NCBI RefSeq assembly: GCF_023206395.1
Contig: NZ_CP066149.1
Span: forward strand, 806,001-870,000
Length of the DNA: 64,000 nt
Direction: 5' to 3'
Source: Vibrio sp. ED004
GTDB taxonomy: Bacteria; Pseudomonadota; Gammaproteobacteria; Enterobacterales; Vibrionaceae
A program made the translations under genes and the position numbers. Shown here one piece after another: positions 12,273 through 22,290 of the stretch. Each line of letters starts with the position of its first letter. Within the stretch, counting starts at the first letter, position 1. The notes beneath the pieces were generated by a model. It did no database searches and was not told the DNA's origin. It saw only the letters and a program-made list of their open reading frames with translations.

Positions 12273-13406
12273 TTAGCCCAATAAGGTTAAGGCAAGGTTC
12301 GGCGCCTGCTTTGCTTGAGCCAGTATTGTGGTGCTCACCTGCTGCAGTATTTGTTGCTTAAGCATTTGAGTGGTTTCCTTGGCGTAATCAGTATCTTTGA
12401 TTCTGCTGTTTGATGTCGCCAAGTTCTCATGAACATTTTCGAGATTATTAATCGCATGATCGAAGCGGTTTTGCATTGCGCCTAATTCAGAACGATGACT
12501 GTCCACATACTTCATGGCTGTGTCTAAGATAGAAACAGCGCGCTGCGCACCACCCACATCGGTCACATTGATGTCATCGACTGATTCGTAATAACCCGCC
12601 GACATCGAAAGCTCACCGGCTAATGAACCTGAAAAAGAGATCGTGCCCGCGGTATCGTCACCAGACATATAAATCTGAAGCTGTCCGTCATCATTGACGG
12701 AAGCCGAAACCAGGTCCGTTTGACCATTGATATAAGTCGCCAACTCTTCAATGTCATCGCCCGCTTTCGCATTAATGGTGATCTCTTGAGGCTGACCAAA
12801 ACGATCCGTAAACGACATCGTCATATCATTCTGATTGGATTTTACTTCCCACGAGTCATTGGCCATGCCATTCGCGACATAACTAAAACCGCCCATGTTG
12901 ATGTCATCGGTACGCATGCTTTTCAGGCCGATTTGCACTGCTTCACCAGAACTGCCACCAATCTGAAATGACGTGCTACCAAAGCTACCGTTAAGGAGCT
13001 TTTTACCACCAAACGAGGTGGTCTCTGCGATACGATTCAGCTCATCGTTTAAAGCAGTAATTTCTTCTTGAATCGCCGTTCTTTCAGACTGACTATTTGA
13101 GCCGTTGCTTGCTTGCAGTGACAAATCACGCATACGTTGCATGATATTGGTGGTTTCATTCATCGCGCCTTCTGCGGTCTGCATAATGGAGATACCATCA
13201 TTCGCATTTCGCACTGCGACATCAATGCCGCTCATCTGCGCTTCGAGTCGATTCGAGATTTGTAGGCCTGCAGCGTCGTCTTTAGCGCTGTTAATACGAC
13301 TCCCTGAAGCCAAGCGCTCCAAAGATTGGTTCAGCATGTTGTTGGCATTAGAGAGGTTTCTCTGAGCCACCAGCGCTGAGACATTTGTATTAACAGTTAT
13401 AGCCAT
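12273..13406 (-). CDS. Flagellin (polar flagellum), proximal of two tandem copies
   Basis: This 377-residue flagellin starts [15 protein letters not shown] and ends LALTLLG. The N- and C-terminal helical regions are close to those of the next gene downstream. The central part, about residues 165-270, is more divergent but keeps the motif [16 protein letters not shown]. It has its own sigma-28-type promoter 46-72 bases upstream, so the two copies are separately transcribed. The tandem pair probably arose by duplication. Confidence 0.95.
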   Translation of the reverse strand: MAITVNTNVSALVAQRNLSNANNMLNQSLERLASGSRINSAKDDAAGLQISNRLEAQMSGIDVAVRNANDGISIMQTAEGAMNETTNIMQRMRDLSLQASNGSNSQSERTAIQEEITALNDELNRIAETTSFGGKKLLNGSFGSTSFQIGGSSGEAVQIGLKSMRTDDINMGGFSYVANGMANDSWEVKSNQNDMTMSFTDRFGQPQEITINAKAGDDIEELATYINGQTDLVSASVNDDGQLQIYMSGDDTAGTISFSGSLAGELSMSAGYYESVDDINVTDVGGAQRAVSILDTAMKYVDSHRSELGAMQNRFDHAINNLENVHENLATSNSRIKDTDYAKETTQMLKQQILQQVSTTILAQAKQAPNLALTLLG

Positions 13407-13451
13407 AGACCTTCACTTACAAAAAGATGAATAAAACTCACGATTGCTCTT

Positions 13452-13478
13452 ATATCGACCAGTTCATATAAAGCTTTA
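13452..13478 (-). promoter_or_regulatory. Sigma-28 (FliA) promoter of the proximal flagellin
   Basis: On the minus strand TAAAGCTT is followed after 11 bases by GTCGATAT, close to the FliA consensus with exact spacing. It directly abuts the terminator of the DyP peroxidase gene. Confidence 0.82.
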
Positions 13479-13480
13479 AT

Positions 13481-13504
13481 AAAAAAGGAGCCCTGAGGCT
13501 CCCT
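13481..13504 (-). terminator. DyP peroxidase terminator
   Basis: On the minus strand GGGAGCC-TCAG-GGCTCC is followed by six T's. It lies between the DyP gene and the flagellin promoter. Confidence 0.88.
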
Positions 13505-13527
13505 TTGTTTATTCTTTTTGAGACGAC

Positions 13528-14451
13528 TTATTTAACTGTTAATGCACTCAACATCTCAGTTGAAGGAGCAAAGTAGTAAGCACCAGTAACGGCTTTAGTA
13601 AAGCGAAGCAGTTGGTCTGTTTTGCCATCGGTTACGCCGTACATGCTCTCTAACATCGCATCAAAGTTATGACGAACGTTACAGTAAGCAATGAACAGTA
13701 AGCCGTGATCGCCCGTTGCTGTGCCGTAAGGTAGGCTGTGACGAACGATTTTTAGGCCCTTGCCTTCTTCTTTGATATCCACACGGCCAACGTGAGACGC
13801 TGCCGGAACATCATCTAGCTCGATAGAGTCTGGCTTAGTACGACCAACCACTTTCTCTTGTGCCGATACGTTTAATCGGTTCCAAGCAGGTAGGTTATGC
13901 ACAAAGCGTTGCACCATCACGTAGCTACCACCCGCGAATTCACCTTCAGGAACAATCGCCACTTCAGCGCGCTGTGCATCTTTCGGGTTTTCAGTGCCAT
14001 CAACGAAATCAGTCATGTCACGTGAGTCTAGGAAGCGGTAACCGTAAGTTTCATCAACCACTTCCACGTCCGCGGCTACTTCAGATAGCAATTTACGTAG
14101 GATGAAGAAGTGCAGATCATGTCGGTTTGAATGACAGTGAATCAAAACATCAGACAGTGTGCTCGGTGCTGCAACATCACCTTCACCAAGCGCAGGGAAA
14201 TCAATTAGATCAGAGGGAGCAGTTTGCTCGAACTTATCCCAAAAAGCTTTTGAGAACGCAACCGACGCCGTTAGGTTCGCATCAGGTTGAGTTTGGTTTA
14301 GCTCGTCGATTAGAGTCGGAAGCTTTTGAATTTCTGCTAGTACATTAGCAGTATTAGCGTTCACTTTAAGTTGAACGTAAAGAGCGAAAGGCCCAGCTTC
14401 AGGCAAAATAGCACTTTGAACGTTAGGCTGCTCATTTGAAACATTAAGCAT
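13528..14451 (-). CDS. Dye-decolorizing (DyP-type) heme peroxidase, YfeX-like
   Basis: Members are heme proteins that use H2O2 to oxidise dyes or porphyrinogens in the cytoplasm; the true substrate is unsettled. The 307-residue protein has the signature DFVDGTENP (catalytic Asp near 151). The conserved C-terminal heme pocket includes ASHVGR and IVRHSLPYG. There is no signal peptide. The size and motif spacing fit the type B YfeX subgroup. In E. coli yfeX lies beside yfeZ, and here a DUF2919/YfeZ-like gene follows upstream on the same strand, which supports the assignment. Confidence 0.93.
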   Translation of the reverse strand: MLNVSNEQPNVQSAILPEAGPFALYVQLKVNANTANVLAEIQKLPTLIDELNQTQPDANLTASVAFSKAFWDKFEQTAPSDLIDFPALGEGDVAAPSTLSDVLIHCHSNRHDLHFFILRKLLSEVAADVEVVDETYGYRFLDSRDMTDFVDGTENPKDAQRAEVAIVPEGEFAGGSYVMVQRFVHNLPAWNRLNVSAQEKVVGRTKPDSIELDDVPAASHVGRVDIKEEGKGLKIVRHSLPYGTATGDHGLLFIAYCNVRHNFDAMLESMYGVTDGKTDQLLRFTKAVTGAYYFAPSTEMLSALTVK

Positions 14452-14516
14452 AGATTATTCCTTCCAGTTTTAGCTTCTAAGTATAATTGTGAATGGGACA
14501 AATGTTTTGATGAGAA

Positions 14517-14993
14517 TCAGTCTTCGAGCTCAACCACTTTAAAGCAATCCCTTGCAGCATGGCTATTGGTTAGATAAAGCGCTAACCAAAGCAACAGCAA
14601 TAGGGTAATGCCGTTTGACCAACGGAACCATCCGTTATCCAAATAGATTAAATAAATCGTATGGGAGCCCTGTGCCAAAATAGCCATCATGGTCACCCCG
14701 CGCCCCCATGACACGACTTTGTTAAGGCGCTTTCTATCTGGAGATCTTAGCCCAAATAACCACATCAGTAGCAAACTAGGAACACTCAACGCAATTCCAA
14801 CATAAAACATCTGATGGTCTGGGTAGATTATCTCAAGAATATCGGTTCCCGATTCTCGGCTTGCGCCTGCAACAATGAAAACGACCAAGGCTTTCGCAAG
14901 AAACAGCCAACCTAGCCAGAGCAAGATTGGGGCTTTCAAAAAGCCGTGCTTGTCGTATTGTTCTATGGAGTACCGCACAAATCTCACTTTCAC
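14517..14993 (-). CDS. DUF2919 family membrane protein (YfeZ-like)
   Basis: This 158-residue protein has four hydrophobic segments (roughly residues 20-42, 62-82, 97-115 and 125-142), so it is an inner-membrane protein. Function is unknown. It stands 65 bases upstream of the YfeX-like peroxidase on the same strand, as in E. coli. The family call rests on recall of the DUF2919 pattern (YDKHGFLKAPILLWLGWLFL). Confidence 0.8.
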   Translation of the reverse strand: MKVRFVRYSIEQYDKHGFLKAPILLWLGWLFLAKALVVFIVAGASRESGTDILEIIYPDHQMFYVGIALSVPSLLLMWLFGLRSPDRKRLNKVVSWGRGVTMMAILAQGSHTIYLIYLDNGWFRWSNGITLLLLLWLALYLTNSHAARDCFKVVELED

Positions 14994-15087
14994 TTATTTT
15001 CAAACCAACACTTTAACGCAAATCATTCATACTTAACTAGCTTTGCGTTATCTTAGTAGCCAATCCGTTTTAATTATCGAACTCAGT

Positions 15088-15432
15088 ATGAAAAAGAAAA
15101 CTAATACGCCGTCTGTTGAATCTCAACAAGAAGCACTGAAGATAGCCAAAGCGACTCAAAAGCCAGCTCAAACCAAAGAACAAACTAAACTGATTGCTCA
15201 GGGTATCGAGAAAGGCATCGCACTGTATAAGAAACAGCAAAAAGAACGCAGCCGCCAAGCCGATAAAGCGAAGAAGCGCGTACAGAAAGAAAAACAGACT
15301 CAGCAAGCTAACCAAAATCAAGAAGACACGATCGAAACAAGTGTTGAAACACCATCAAATCACGCCACTAAACTGCCGTGGTTACTACTGATCGCAAGCT
15401 GGGTAGGCTTCGCGATTTATTTGATGCAATAA
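15088..15432 (+). CDS. DUF2956 family protein
   Basis: This 114-residue, very basic, lysine- and glutamine-rich protein has one hydrophobic segment at the extreme C-terminus (about residues 95-112). This suggests a tail-anchored membrane protein with a charged coiled-coil-like cytoplasmic part. I use the ATG at 15088 (MKKKTNTPS); the 15 codons before it lack conservation and a binding site. No function is known. It is followed after 12 bases by a lipoprotein gene and probably co-transcribed. Confidence 0.8.
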   Translation: MKKKTNTPSVESQQEALKIAKATQKPAQTKEQTKLIAQGIEKGIALYKKQQKERSRQADKAKKRVQKEKQTQQANQNQEDTIETSVETPSNHATKLPWLLLIASWVGFAIYLMQ

Positions 15433-15444
15433 CAGGGTAAACGT

Positions 15445-15777
15445 ATGAAAAAGGAATTAGTCGCTTTGGCTATGAGTGGCATGTTACTCGGGTGTACCAC
15501 ACCCACATCAACGCCTCATAGTAAAGCGGACAAGGTACAAATGGATTACCACGGCCTGATTAACATCGAGCAGTGTGAGTATAAAGGGGAAGTCACTGGC
15601 AGCGAGGGCCACTGGTACAGCTACTTGTTTTATCCCAATGACACCCTGATTCAAGGTGCGATGAATGAGCTTAAGTCGAACGCCATTGAGCTAGGCGCAG
15701 ACACCGTTATCTTTACCCTTCCCCAAGACTTCAGCACTTCCGTGACTATGCTCGGCACTGCCTACCTGTGTGAGTAA
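15445..15777 (+). CDS. DUF4156 family lipoprotein
   Basis: The 110-residue product has a lipoprotein signal with lipobox MLLGC (Cys16), so it is predicted to be lipidated and exported. The mature part contains two further cysteines, one at the end (YLCE), typical of the small DUF4156/YjeI-type lipoproteins. Function is unknown. It follows the DUF2956 gene closely. Confidence 0.78.
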   Translation: MKKELVALAMSGMLLGCTTPTSTPHSKADKVQMDYHGLINIEQCEYKGEVTGSEGHWYSYLFYPNDTLIQGAMNELKSNAIELGADTVIFTLPQDFSTSVTMLGTAYLCE

Positions 15778-15823
15778 GCAATTAAATCGGCATATCGGTA
15801 TGCTTCGATTTTATGACGCCCAA

Positions 15824-15846
15824 AAGAAAGCCAGCTTTCGCTGGCT
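15824..15846 (-). terminator. Terminator of the winged-helix gene
   Basis: On the minus strand GCCAGC-GAAA-GCTGGC is followed by TTTCTTTTG. The stem touches the stop codon of the winged-helix gene. The T-tract is interrupted, so efficiency may be modest. Confidence 0.65.
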
Positions 15847-16139
15847 TATGCACTAAATCCAAGGCTTGTTGCTATATCGCCTTTACGTTCTAGAACCCAC
15901 TGACTGTCAAATGGCCCCCAATCGGATAACTGGTAATAACCATCATTATGACGTCGCCCATCTTGAACAAACATAAGTTCGATACCGATCCCCGGTAACG
16001 CCTTGAGTACATCTTGAATAGTACGACGAGGCCAACCCGTTTTTTCGATGAGTTTAGGCACATTTGGCCTATCAAGGCTTTCGACTAACAATGCTAAATA
16101 TAGCCGCCTTGCAAAAACAGGACTCAACTCCATTGACAC
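15846..16139 (-). CDS. Small winged helix-turn-helix protein
   Basis: This 97-residue protein contains LIEKTGWPRRTIQDVLKALPGIG at residues 30-52, which reads as a helix-turn-helix, followed by a beta-wing. It is probably a DNA-binding regulator of the HTH_43 winged-helix type found in Vibrio. Targets are unknown. A GAGGTG-like binding site precedes the ATG. It stands alone between convergent and divergent genes, so the context gives no further clue. Confidence 0.7.
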   Translation of the reverse strand: MSMELSPVFARRLYLALLVESLDRPNVPKLIEKTGWPRRTIQDVLKALPGIGIELMFVQDGRRHNDGYYQLSDWGPFDSQWVLERKGDIATSLGFSA

Positions 16140-16338
16140 CTCCTATATATGTGCAACTCAATTATTTCTTTTTTCGCTGACAACATGTTGAGGCTGATCA
16201 ATAACTCTCCAATAGTGACATTTTCTTACTGTTTTTTTTCGCTCAATGAAATATTCCTCACTCTATTTTGTCTGAATTGCCGCTTCCTGATAGGATTCAA
16301 CTCATAACAATGAAATAAAATCACCCAAAGGAAGAATA

Positions 16339-16686
16339 ATGACTATCACTATGTTTGGTATCCCAAATTGCGACACCATCAAAAAAGCAAAGAAATGGCT
16401 CGAAGCTGAAGGTATCGAGTTCGAATTTCACGATTATCGCAAACAAGGCATCACTGAAGAGTTAGTAACAAGCTTCTGTTCAGAGCTTGGTTGGGAGCTT
16501 GTGCTAAACAAACGTGGTACGACTTATCGCCAACTTTCTCAAGAGCAAAAAGACACATTAACGGAAGAAAAAGCCGTCGCGCTGCTAGTTGAACAACCAG
16601 CAATGATTAAGCGCCCTATATTGAAAGTCGATGGCAAGCTTCATATTGGCTTCAAAGCTGAACAATACGCTGATATTTTTGCGTAA
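16339..16686 (+). CDS. yffB: ArsC/Spx-family reductase YffB
   Basis: This 115-residue thioredoxin-fold protein belongs to the ArsC/Spx group, with the single N-terminal cysteine in GIPNCDTIKKAKKWL. Its biological substrate is unknown. E. coli YffB is thought to act with glutathione. It lies directly upstream of dapE, the order seen in E. coli, and AAAGGAAG precedes the start. Confidence 0.92.
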   Translation: MTITMFGIPNCDTIKKAKKWLEAEGIEFEFHDYRKQGITEELVTSFCSELGWELVLNKRGTTYRQLSQEQKDTLTEEKAVALLVEQPAMIKRPILKVDGKLHIGFKAEQYADIFA

Positions 16687-16782
16687 TCAGCGGTATTAGA
16701 ACAGATAACAAAGCGTTGAACTTCCCCTGTTCAACGCCTGAAATTAATGACTAGACGTTTTATTTAAACAAGGAATTCAAGG

Positions 16783-17919
16783 ATGACAGATAGCCCAACT
16801 TTGGCTCTGGCAAAAGACCTCATTAGCCGTCAATCGGTAACACCTGAAGATGCAGGCTGCCAAGAGCTGATGGTTAATCGCTTAAAAGCGCTCGGTTTTG
16901 AAATCGAAGTGATGGTATTTGAAGATACGACGAACTTTTGGGCTCGTCGTGGTACCGAAGCGCCTCTGTTTGCCTTTGCTGGCCACACTGATGTTGTTCC
17001 TGCTGGCCCGATTGATCAGTGGAACACTAAACCATTCGAACCGACTATCGTAGATGGTTTCCTACACGGCCGCGGTGCAGCAGATATGAAAGGCTCTCTG
17101 GCTTCAATGATTGTTGCAGTAGAACAGTTCATTGCTCAGCATCCAGACCACACAGGTTCAATCGGTTTCCTTATCACATCGGATGAAGAAGGCCCGTTCA
17201 TCAACGGTACCGTGCGTGTTGTTGAAGCTCTGATGGCACGCGGTGAGAACATCGACATGTGTATTGTTGGTGAACCATCAAGCACTGAGTTCGTAGGCGA
17301 TGTTGTGAAGAACGGCCGTCGTGGCTCTATCACAGGCGATCTAACGATTAAAGGTACACAAGGTCATGTTGCCTACCCTCACCTAGCAAACAACCCAGTA
17401 CACAACTCTCTGCTTGCTATTAATGAGCTTGCAACAACTGAGTGGGATAAAGGTAATGATTACTTCCCGCCAACGAGCTTCCAGATTCCAAATGTAAGTG
17501 CGGGTACAGGTGCGTCAAACGTGATCCCTGGTGAGTTTAATGTTCAGTTTAACCTGCGCTTTAGTACCGAGTTAAGCAACGACATCATCGTTGAGCGCAT
17601 CACAACAACACTCGACAAGTATGATTTCGAATACGACCTTAAGTGGACATTCAATGGCGACCCGTTCTTAACAGACGCAGGTTCACTGCTTGATGCTATT
17701 GTTGATGCGGTGGGTCACGTCAATGATGTGAAACCAGCTCTGCTAACGACTGGCGGTACGTCTGATGGTCGCTTTATTGCGCGTATGGGCGGACAAGTAG
17801 TTGAACTAGGCCCTGTGAATGCAACGATTCACAAGGTTAACGAATGCGTGAAAGTGGCTGATTTAGAAAAGCTAACTGACATGTACGAAAGAACATTAGT
17901 GAACCTGTTCGCTAAATAG
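16783..17919 (+). CDS. dapE: Succinyl-diaminopimelate desuccinylase
   Basis: DapE is a di-zinc amidohydrolase making LL-diaminopimelate for lysine and peptidoglycan synthesis. The 378-residue protein shows the metal-binding motifs [11 protein letters not shown] (His), [10 protein letters not shown] (bridging Asp) and SDEEGP (catalytic Glu and Glu ligand). It also has the C-terminal [12 protein letters not shown] histidine. It is the second gene after yffB; dapA lies 2 kb downstream in the opposite orientation. Confidence 0.97.
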   Translation: MTDSPTLALAKDLISRQSVTPEDAGCQELMVNRLKALGFEIEVMVFEDTTNFWARRGTEAPLFAFAGHTDVVPAGPIDQWNTKPFEPTIVDGFLHGRGAADMKGSLASMIVAVEQFIAQHPDHTGSIGFLITSDEEGPFINGTVRVVEALMARGENIDMCIVGEPSSTEFVGDVVKNGRRGSITGDLTIKGTQGHVAYPHLANNPVHNSLLAINELATTEWDKGNDYFPPTSFQIPNVSAGTGASNVIPGEFNVQFNLRFSTELSNDIIVERITTTLDKYDFEYDLKWTFNGDPFLTDAGSLLDAIVDAVGHVNDVKPALLTTGGTSDGRFIARMGGQVVELGPVNATIHKVNECVKVADLEKLTDMYERTLVNLFAK

Positions 17920-17964
17920 TCTTTCATCAGCGATTCATAGCATCTAATTATTGAGAGACTCGTT

Positions 17965-18639
17965 ATGACACCAGAGCAGCTTACCGGACAATCAGATTCT
18001 CATTTAGAGCCGAGCCTGATCGGTACCAAGACCTTCTTGGTCCACAGTGAGGTTAAGAATGACCTGAATAATTTGATTGAAGCTGCTCAACTCGCAGGTT
18101 TTAAAATGGAGATTGCCAGTGGCTTTCGCGACTATGAAAGGCAATCTCTGATTTGGAACCGTAAATTTTCTGGCGAAGCTCCGATATTAGATTCAGAAAG
18201 CCAACCTCTTGATGCTTCAAAACTGACTGAACAGCAAAAGTTATCGGCTATCCTGAGATGGTCTGCGCTTCCCGGTGCGAGTCGTCACCATTGGGGTTGT
18301 GACTTCGATGTTTTTGCTCGTAACCACTTACCTGAAGGCACACAGCTGCAATTAGAACCTTGGGAATACCTTACTGGCCACCAGCAAGCGTTTTACCAAT
18401 GGCTATCGGCTCATGCTGCGCAATTTGGGTTCTTCTTTCCTTACAGCCAAGATTTGGGTGGCGTAGCGATAGAACCTTGGCATATTAGCCATCGTAACGT
18501 TTCAGAGTCGTGTTTATCACAGTTATCTCCCACTTTACTTGGCAAGCAACTCCAATCTAAGCCAATATTAGGGTATGAGATTATTATGGAGCAGCTAGAC
18601 GAGATCTATGCGCGCTTCGTAGCGAATATCAGTCATTAG
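17965..18639 (+). CDS. M15-family metallopeptidase (D-alanyl-D-alanine carboxypeptidase type)
   Basis: The 224-residue protein has the VanY/M15 zinc motifs: SRHHWGCDFDVF (His and Asp ligands) and EPWHISH (catalytic Glu, third His). M15 enzymes trim D-Ala from peptidoglycan stems. No clear signal peptide is visible, so the cell location is uncertain. It follows dapE by 45 bases and is followed after eight bases by a DUF2897 gene, which suggests one transcript. Confidence 0.88.
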   Translation: MTPEQLTGQSDSHLEPSLIGTKTFLVHSEVKNDLNNLIEAAQLAGFKMEIASGFRDYERQSLIWNRKFSGEAPILDSESQPLDASKLTEQQKLSAILRWSALPGASRHHWGCDFDVFARNHLPEGTQLQLEPWEYLTGHQQAFYQWLSAHAAQFGFFFPYSQDLGGVAIEPWHISHRNVSESCLSQLSPTLLGKQLQSKPILGYEIIMEQLDEIYARFVANISH

Positions 18640-18647
18640 GAGCGCTT

Positions 18648-18857
18648 ATGTTAGAGTGGCTTACAAACCCCTGGGTTATCATCATCATCGTGGTTAGCGT
18701 TGTGGTGGGTAACATCGCAGCTCTTAAACAGACCGCCAATATGGATCTGACTGGTCGTGGCAAAACAGAGCGAGACTTAGATAAGCTCAATCGCTTGGAT
18801 AAGCAGAATCAAGAGAAAGCTCAGAAAGAAGAGTCCAAAAAGAACAAAGACGCTTAG
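18648..18857 (+). CDS. DUF2897 small membrane protein
   Basis: This 69-residue protein has one N-terminal membrane helix (residues 8-27) and a highly charged, lysine-rich tail that probably forms a coiled coil. AGGAGCG lies just before the ATG. Function is unknown. It is the last gene of the dapE group and is followed by a strong terminator. Confidence 0.85.
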   Translation: MLEWLTNPWVIIIIVVSVVVGNIAALKQTANMDLTGRGKTERDLDKLNRLDKQNQEKAQKEESKKNKDA

Positions 18858-18913
18858 CCTTTTTGCTTTGGAAATCCTGACTGGTTGTTCAACAGACTGC
18901 TGAAAACGAATAC

Positions 18914-18946
18914 AAAAAAAGAGGACACAGTGTGTCCTCTTTTTTA
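18914..18946 (+). terminator. Bidirectional terminator between DUF2897 and bamC
   Basis: The stem AAAAGAGGACACA/TGTGTCCTCTTTT has A and T tails on either side and lies between two converging genes. Confidence 0.92.
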
Positions 18947-19004
18947 TTGGCTTTAGCTAATCACAGAGCTGATTTTACTCAGCTCTGAAATGGCTTAATT
19001 GCGA

Positions 19005-20051
19005 CTACTCAGCTTTCGCTTCTTTGTCATCTTTGGTTTGGTCAGCGATATGCGCGAGTACCGGAACCATTGACTTAAGTAGCTCTTCTTCTACTGGTTT
19101 ACCTGATGCATCCGTTACGTTAATCGACGTACGGTTGCCAAGGTCACCAAATAGGAAGTTGTAAGTGCCTGGCGCTAAGTCGATAGGCTGTAGGCCAATT
19201 TCTTCCCAGAATTCATCATCTGGCGCGGCGTACTTAGCTTTCACTGTACCTTGAGACTGGTTGCGCTCTTCAAGCTCAAAGCCCATAGCTGGCAACAAGC
19301 TTGGCAGACGCTGCCAAAATACATTGTATGGAGTACGAGCAATAATCACAGGGAAACCACTACGGTCAGCACCCATTGAGATCGGAATACGCTTAACCAA
19401 CTCTTGCGCTTTCAGCGCCGCTTCAGCACGAAGGTTTTCATCGTACTTAGCCATTACTAGGTTGGTTAGGAACGCGTTGTAACGCTCTTTATTGGTTGCC
19501 GTTACTGGCTTCTCTGCAGAGCCTTCACGCCAATCAATCAGGTTAATCTTGAAGCCATGGCGGTTGTTTGCTTGGAAGCGAGAGATAGAGTAGCGGCTGC
19601 CAATCTCTACATCTTCATCTTCAGAAACCCAAGTTACCCAATCAGTCTCAATCTCATTCTCTGATTGCTCACGAATGCCGATGCCACGCTGAGTTAACAT
19701 GTCTACAGCGGTTTGCCATACACGGTCTGCCTCTTCAGCGCGAAGAAGCCATAGTGTCACTTCACCATTTTGACGCTCAGCACGAGCTCCTGGGATCAGC
19801 TCAAGCACTTGTTGTGGTGGACGAATATCCACTTCACGACCTGTACCACCACTGAATTCACCGCTTGGGATGTCAAAGTTTGGGTAGAACTGAGGCTGAG
19901 CATCTTCAGGCAGCTGCCATTGTGAAAACTCAGGTGTTTCTAAGTATTCGAAATCATCTTTGGCTTGGCGACGTTGAGTCGGGCTGCCAGAACATGCTGT
20001 AAGAACGAAAACAGCCAGTGACCCAATCACTAGCTGGTGAGAATACTTCAT
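19005..20051 (-). CDS. bamC: Outer membrane assembly lipoprotein BamC
   Basis: BamC is a lipoprotein subunit of the BAM complex that inserts beta-barrel proteins into the outer membrane. The 348-residue product has a signal peptide with lipobox LTACSG (Cys20). An unstructured, charged N-terminal stretch and two helix-grip domains follow. It follows dapA on the same strand with 48 bases between, as in other gammaproteobacteria, so the pair is probably an operon. Confidence 0.96.
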   Translation of the reverse strand: MKYSHQLVIGSLAVFVLTACSGSPTQRRQAKDDFEYLETPEFSQWQLPEDAQPQFYPNFDIPSGEFSGGTGREVDIRPPQQVLELIPGARAERQNGEVTLWLLRAEEADRVWQTAVDMLTQRGIGIREQSENEIETDWVTWVSEDEDVEIGSRYSISRFQANNRHGFKINLIDWREGSAEKPVTATNKERYNAFLTNLVMAKYDENLRAEAALKAQELVKRIPISMGADRSGFPVIIARTPYNVFWQRLPSLLPAMGFELEERNQSQGTVKAKYAAPDDEFWEEIGLQPIDLAPGTYNFLFGDLGNRTSINVTDASGKPVEEELLKSMVPVLAHIADQTKDDKEAKAE

Positions 20052-20099
20052 TTATACTCCTAAATGCCGAAGGTTCGCTTCGGCATCACTTCATACGTT

Positions 20100-20978
20100 T
20101 TAGTAAATGCACGCTTCAGTCATTGCTTGAGCAACAACAGGTTGAGCTGGTTCTGACAGTTCAGTCAGCGGTAGACGTAAGCCACCTTCAGCAATCAGAC
20201 CCATTTTATGAACCGCCCATTTTACGGGAATAGGGTTAGACTCAACGAACAAATTCTTATGTAGAGGCATCAAACGCTCATTGATCGCTTCTGCTTCTTC
20301 AAACTTACCTTCTTTCGCTAGTTTGAACATGGTTGCCATATCAGCGGCTGCAACGTTGTTAGTTACAGAGATCACGCCATCGCCACCACGCTTAACAAAT
20401 TCTAGACCTGTTAAGTCATCACCACTTAGTAAGATAAAGTCTTCGCCACAAAGTTCACGATGAATTGCAATTCTATCGAGATCACCCGTCGCATCTTTAA
20501 GTGCAACGATGTTTTCGATCTCAGCAAGGCGAGCAACCGTCTCTGGTAACAAGTCTACAGCAGTACGACCCGGTACATTGTATAGGATTTGAGGAACGTC
20601 ACTTACTTCAGCAATTGCTTTGTAGTGTTGGTACAAACCTTCTTGAGTCGGTTTGTTGTAGTAAGGCGTTACGCTCAGGCAACCAGCAATGCCAGAACCA
20701 TTTAATAAACGGCTGAATAGCACAGACTCGTGAGTTGCGTTTGCACCCGTACCAGCGATAACAGGAATACGACCATCAGCAAATTCAACGATCTTATTGA
20801 CGACTTTGACATGCTCTTCAATTGTGAGTGTTGAAGACTCACCTGTTGTGCCAACCGCAACCAGACCATCACTACCTGCAGCAACATGGTGATCAACCAA
20901 CTTTTTAAGGCTGTCGAAATCCACTTCGCCATCTGCGTTAAATGGCGTAACTAGCGCAACGATACTTCCTGAAAACAT
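20100..20978 (-). CDS. dapA: 4-hydroxy-tetrahydrodipicolinate synthase
   Basis: DapA condenses pyruvate with aspartate semialdehyde, the first committed step to lysine and diaminopimelate. I use the start [13 protein letters not shown] (292 residues, the family norm); the longer frame adds 19 residues with no homology. The Schiff-base lysine K161 (VALKDATGD), Tyr133 (YNVPGR), Thr44 and Tyr107 are in place. AAGGGAG lies upstream of the chosen ATG. Confidence 0.97.
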   Translation of the reverse strand: MFSGSIVALVTPFNADGEVDFDSLKKLVDHHVAAGSDGLVAVGTTGESSTLTIEEHVKVVNKIVEFADGRIPVIAGTGANATHESVLFSRLLNGSGIAGCLSVTPYYNKPTQEGLYQHYKAIAEVSDVPQILYNVPGRTAVDLLPETVARLAEIENIVALKDATGDLDRIAIHRELCGEDFILLSGDDLTGLEFVKRGGDGVISVTNNVAAADMATMFKLAKEGKFEEAEAINERLMPLHKNLFVESNPIPVKWAVHKMGLIAEGGLRLPLTELSEPAQPVVAQAMTEACIY

Positions 20979-21352
20979 GTCTATCTCCCTTAATTTATTC
21001 TTTTTGCATGTTACTGTAAGCCAATCAATAAACACAAGACATTAAAGTGGCTTAGCGGCAACATCTGCAGTAAATATTGTCGTATGTTTGAGGTAAAACG
21101 ACTTCTAACGGCGTTATACCTGAAATTTGGGTAACCTGCGCTCAATCTAGCGGATAGCGCATCACTGGATGTCAGTAACAAGTAAGCTGTCGCCTCACTT
21201 TGTCATCTCAGTTTTTAACGCCCTCAATATTCCTATCATTTGTTACCAATTAGACGCAAGGTGCCTCATAAAAAGCCCCGCCCATACGCTTATTCCTCAG
21301 GCTAACTGTGCTAACATGCAAGCATCAATGGAATATATAGAGACGTGATTTT
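20979..21352. other. Divergent dapA/gcvR intergenic region
   Basis: These 374 bases lie between divergent genes. I see no gene, repeat or strong hairpin. It should hold the promoters of both dapA and gcvR, but no boxes are clear enough to call. Confidence 0.5.
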
Positions 21353-21895
21353 ATGACTCAACATCTAGTAATCACAGCTGTGGGCACTGATCGCCCAGGT
21401 GTATGCAACCAAGTGGTTCATTTAGTCACCCAATCAGGCTGTAACATTATTGATAGCCGTATCGCTCTGTTTGGCGAAGAATTTACGCTTATCATGCTAC
21501 TGTCTGGAAAGGCAAATAACATTACCCGCGTTGAAACCACCCTGCCCTTGCTTGGCCAAGAGCACGACTTGATTACGATTATGAAGCGAACCTCGCCTCA
21601 TGATGTTATTGAGAACTCCTACACGCTAGAAGTTTTCGTTGAGTCAGACGACAAACTCGGCCTAACCGAGCAGTTCACTCAGTTCTTCGCAGACCGAAAC
21701 ATCGGCCTCGATTCGCTTAGCGCGCAAACCATCAATAAGTCCAAGGTTCAGCTCGATAACGACCAATTCCATATCTCTATTACCGCTTCTGTACAATCAG
21801 AATGTAATTTGATGCAGCTACAAGAAGAATTCAATTCGCTGTGTCAGAGCCTATCAGTCCAAGGCTCGCTCAACTTTATCAAAAACAGTCTTTAA
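21353..21895 (+). CDS. gcvR: Glycine cleavage system regulator GcvR
   Basis: GcvR contains two ACT domains (about residues 5-80 and 95-175) and, in E. coli, represses the gcv operon by binding GcvA. The 180-residue protein starts MTQHLVITAVGTDRPGVCNQVV, the typical first ACT strand-helix. It is followed after 12 bases by bcp, the conserved gcvR-bcp pair, which is here broken by the island. Confidence 0.94.
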   Translation: MTQHLVITAVGTDRPGVCNQVVHLVTQSGCNIIDSRIALFGEEFTLIMLLSGKANNITRVETTLPLLGQEHDLITIMKRTSPHDVIENSYTLEVFVESDDKLGLTEQFTQFFADRNIGLDSLSAQTINKSKVQLDNDQFHISITASVQSECNLMQLQEEFNSLCQSLSVQGSLNFIKNSL

Positions 21896-21907
21896 AAAGG
21901 AAATGTC

Positions 21908-22240
21908 ATGAATACGCTAACGGCTGGTGTTCCAGCACCTGCTTTTTCTCTTCCAGATCAAGATGGCAATATCGTATCTCTTGGTGACTTCAAAGGTAAA
22001 AAAGTACTTTTCTACTTCTACCCAAAAGCAATGACTCCAGGTTGTATTGTGCAAGCGGAAGGCCTGCGTGATATCAAAGCACAGCTTGATGACCTGAATG
22101 TGGTTGTTTTAGGTGTGAGTGTTGACCCAGTAAAACGCCTACCAAACTTCGTTGCGAAGAAATCTCTTAACTTCACACTGCTGTCTGACGAAGACCACAG
22201 CGTTGCTGAGCAGTTTGGCGTTTGGGGCGAAAAGAAATTT
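21908..22240 (+). pseudogene. bcp: bcp 5' fragment (peroxiredoxin), split by the island
   Basis: Bcp is a thiol peroxidase. The first 111 codons are intact, including the peroxidatic cysteine C46 (MTPGC). The homology stops at GVWGEKKF, exactly where the family continues MGK. Beyond 22240 the frame reads six foreign codons to a stop at 22261. The missing C-terminal 46 codons are found 14.4 kb away at 36663-36801. The truncated protein lacks the final strand and helix of the thioredoxin fold and is unlikely to be functional. Confidence 0.95.
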
Positions 22241-22256
22241 ACCCTTAGAAAAAAAC

Positions 22257-22290
22257 AATGACAAAAAACCTTGATATATTTTTATGACAA
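22257..22290 (+). repeat. Left-end recombinase-site candidates (ATGACAA motifs)
   Basis: AATGACAA (22257-22264) and TTTTTATGACAA (22279-22290) are direct repeats within 50 bases of the left island end. The same 12-mer recurs at 36483-36494 and a shorter form at 36540-36548 near the right end. I infer arm-type binding sites for the island recombinases. They also fall inside the promoter proposed for the operon. Confidence 0.5.
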